Below, piece after piece: positions 13,086 to 13,585 of a DNA stretch of 13,585 bases. This DNA comes from Tieghemiomyces parasiticus. Taxonomy: Eukaryota > Kickxellomycota > Dimargaritomycetes > Dimargaritales > Dimargaritaceae. The notes below the pieces were generated by a model that was not told the origin of the DNA, did no database searches, and saw only the letters and a program-made list of their open reading frames with translations. The stretch lies in NCBI GenBank assembly GCA_027575765.1, contig JANBPT010001141.1:1-13585 (forward strand), written 5' to 3'. A program made the translations under genes and the position numbers. Each line of letters starts with the position of its first letter. The first letter of the stretch is position 1.

Positions 13086-13585
13086 CGTGGAGCTGTAGTG
13101 AGGTAATGGCCCTCAGCAGCTCTCCAAACCTTTTGGGTACCTTCTGGAAGATGGGTTGTGGTGAGCTTTGATGATGCATACTCAACAAAGGAGGGCCAAT
13201 GTGGCCAGATGGGAGAAAGAAAGTAGATGAGAGGAAAACAGGTGGAATGGGGCATGGGGCTCCATGAAGACAAAGAACAATAATGGAAGGAGAGAGAATA
13301 CTGAAGGGAGAGAGGTGGAATAGGATTGTCCCTGACCCTTCTTCTAGTCCTCCTCCTGGGGGGAAGTGTTTAACAATCAGCCTGGTAGGCCTGGTGACCT
13401 GTAGAGTGCAGTAGTTAGGATCAGGGGGTGGTATCAGGGAGGGTGATCCTGGGGGCAGCCTCCCAAGCCCCTCTGCCCCAAAGAATATGGGGTTAGGGAG
13501 AGTGCCTTTGTGGTGATTGGGAACCACCACATTAGATTGTCCCAGGGTAAAGTCCAAGTCTACTATTTCAGAACCATAAATTCTG
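13086..13585. other. Unassigned sequence outside the LTR stack
   Basis: One minus-strand ORF (13063-13557, 164 codons) is Pro- and Ser-rich, has no recognisable domain, and ends inside LTR D, so it is probably not a gene. The stretch may be an older retroelement remnant or the original distal flank. Confidence 0.35.

Noticed and set aside
13063..13557. Minus-strand ORF of 164 codons
   Set aside because: Pro/Ser-rich with no domain, and it ends by running into the end of LTR D, so the frame is probably accidental.
1..13585. CRISPR array or bacterial operon
   Set aside because: No regularly spaced short repeats and no ribosome-binding-site-linked gene series; the gene content is eukaryotic.

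Overview
The window looks like nuclear DNA from a fungus. It holds a fungal-type mitochondrial ribosomal protein mL41 (yeast MRPL27), intron-poor genes with AATAAA polyadenylation signals, a nuclear tRNA-Leu with pol III internal boxes, and Ty3/gypsy-type retroelements. An early-diverging fungal lineage is possible, but the sequence alone does not settle the taxon.

Positions 1-3100 are the ordinary gene-bearing part. A gene running off the left edge on the minus strand (1-154) starts with a mitochondrial-presequence-like N-terminus. It is divergent from MRPL27 (744-1025, plus). MRPL27 is convergent with a 623-residue PPR-like helical-repeat protein (1210-3081, minus), and the two polyadenylation signals lie 38 bp apart. 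All three products are plausibly mitochondrial.

Positions 3100-5800 have no intact gene. They hold a G+C-rich foldable segment near 3568-3670 behind a TATA-like box, and on the minus strand (about 4583-5285) the broken remains of what looks like the 3' end of a LINE reverse transcriptase ORF.

Positions 5800-13085 are the most interesting part. A tRNA-Leu(AAG) gene (minus, 5810-5891) has a 5088-bp, apparently intact Ty3/gypsy retrotransposon (5901-10988) starting 9 bp upstream of its mature 5' end. The element has 330-bp LTRs differing at 3 sites, a primer-binding site, a polypurine tract, gag, and a pol in the -1 frame with a textbook frameshift signal. Beyond it lie further LTR-like units, end to end: A (10993-11347), B (11352-11765), a degraded region C (11770-12619) built from two diverged copies of one module, and D (12624-13081). 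Every joint, including the one next to the tRNA gene, is the same 4-mer TGTG. The simplest reading is repeated integration by several LTR families into one base-precise site at the tRNA gene's pol III start. Each new insertion regenerates the 4-bp target and pushes older ones outward, leaving a relative-age ladder.

Positions 13086-13585 show nothing that can be assigned.
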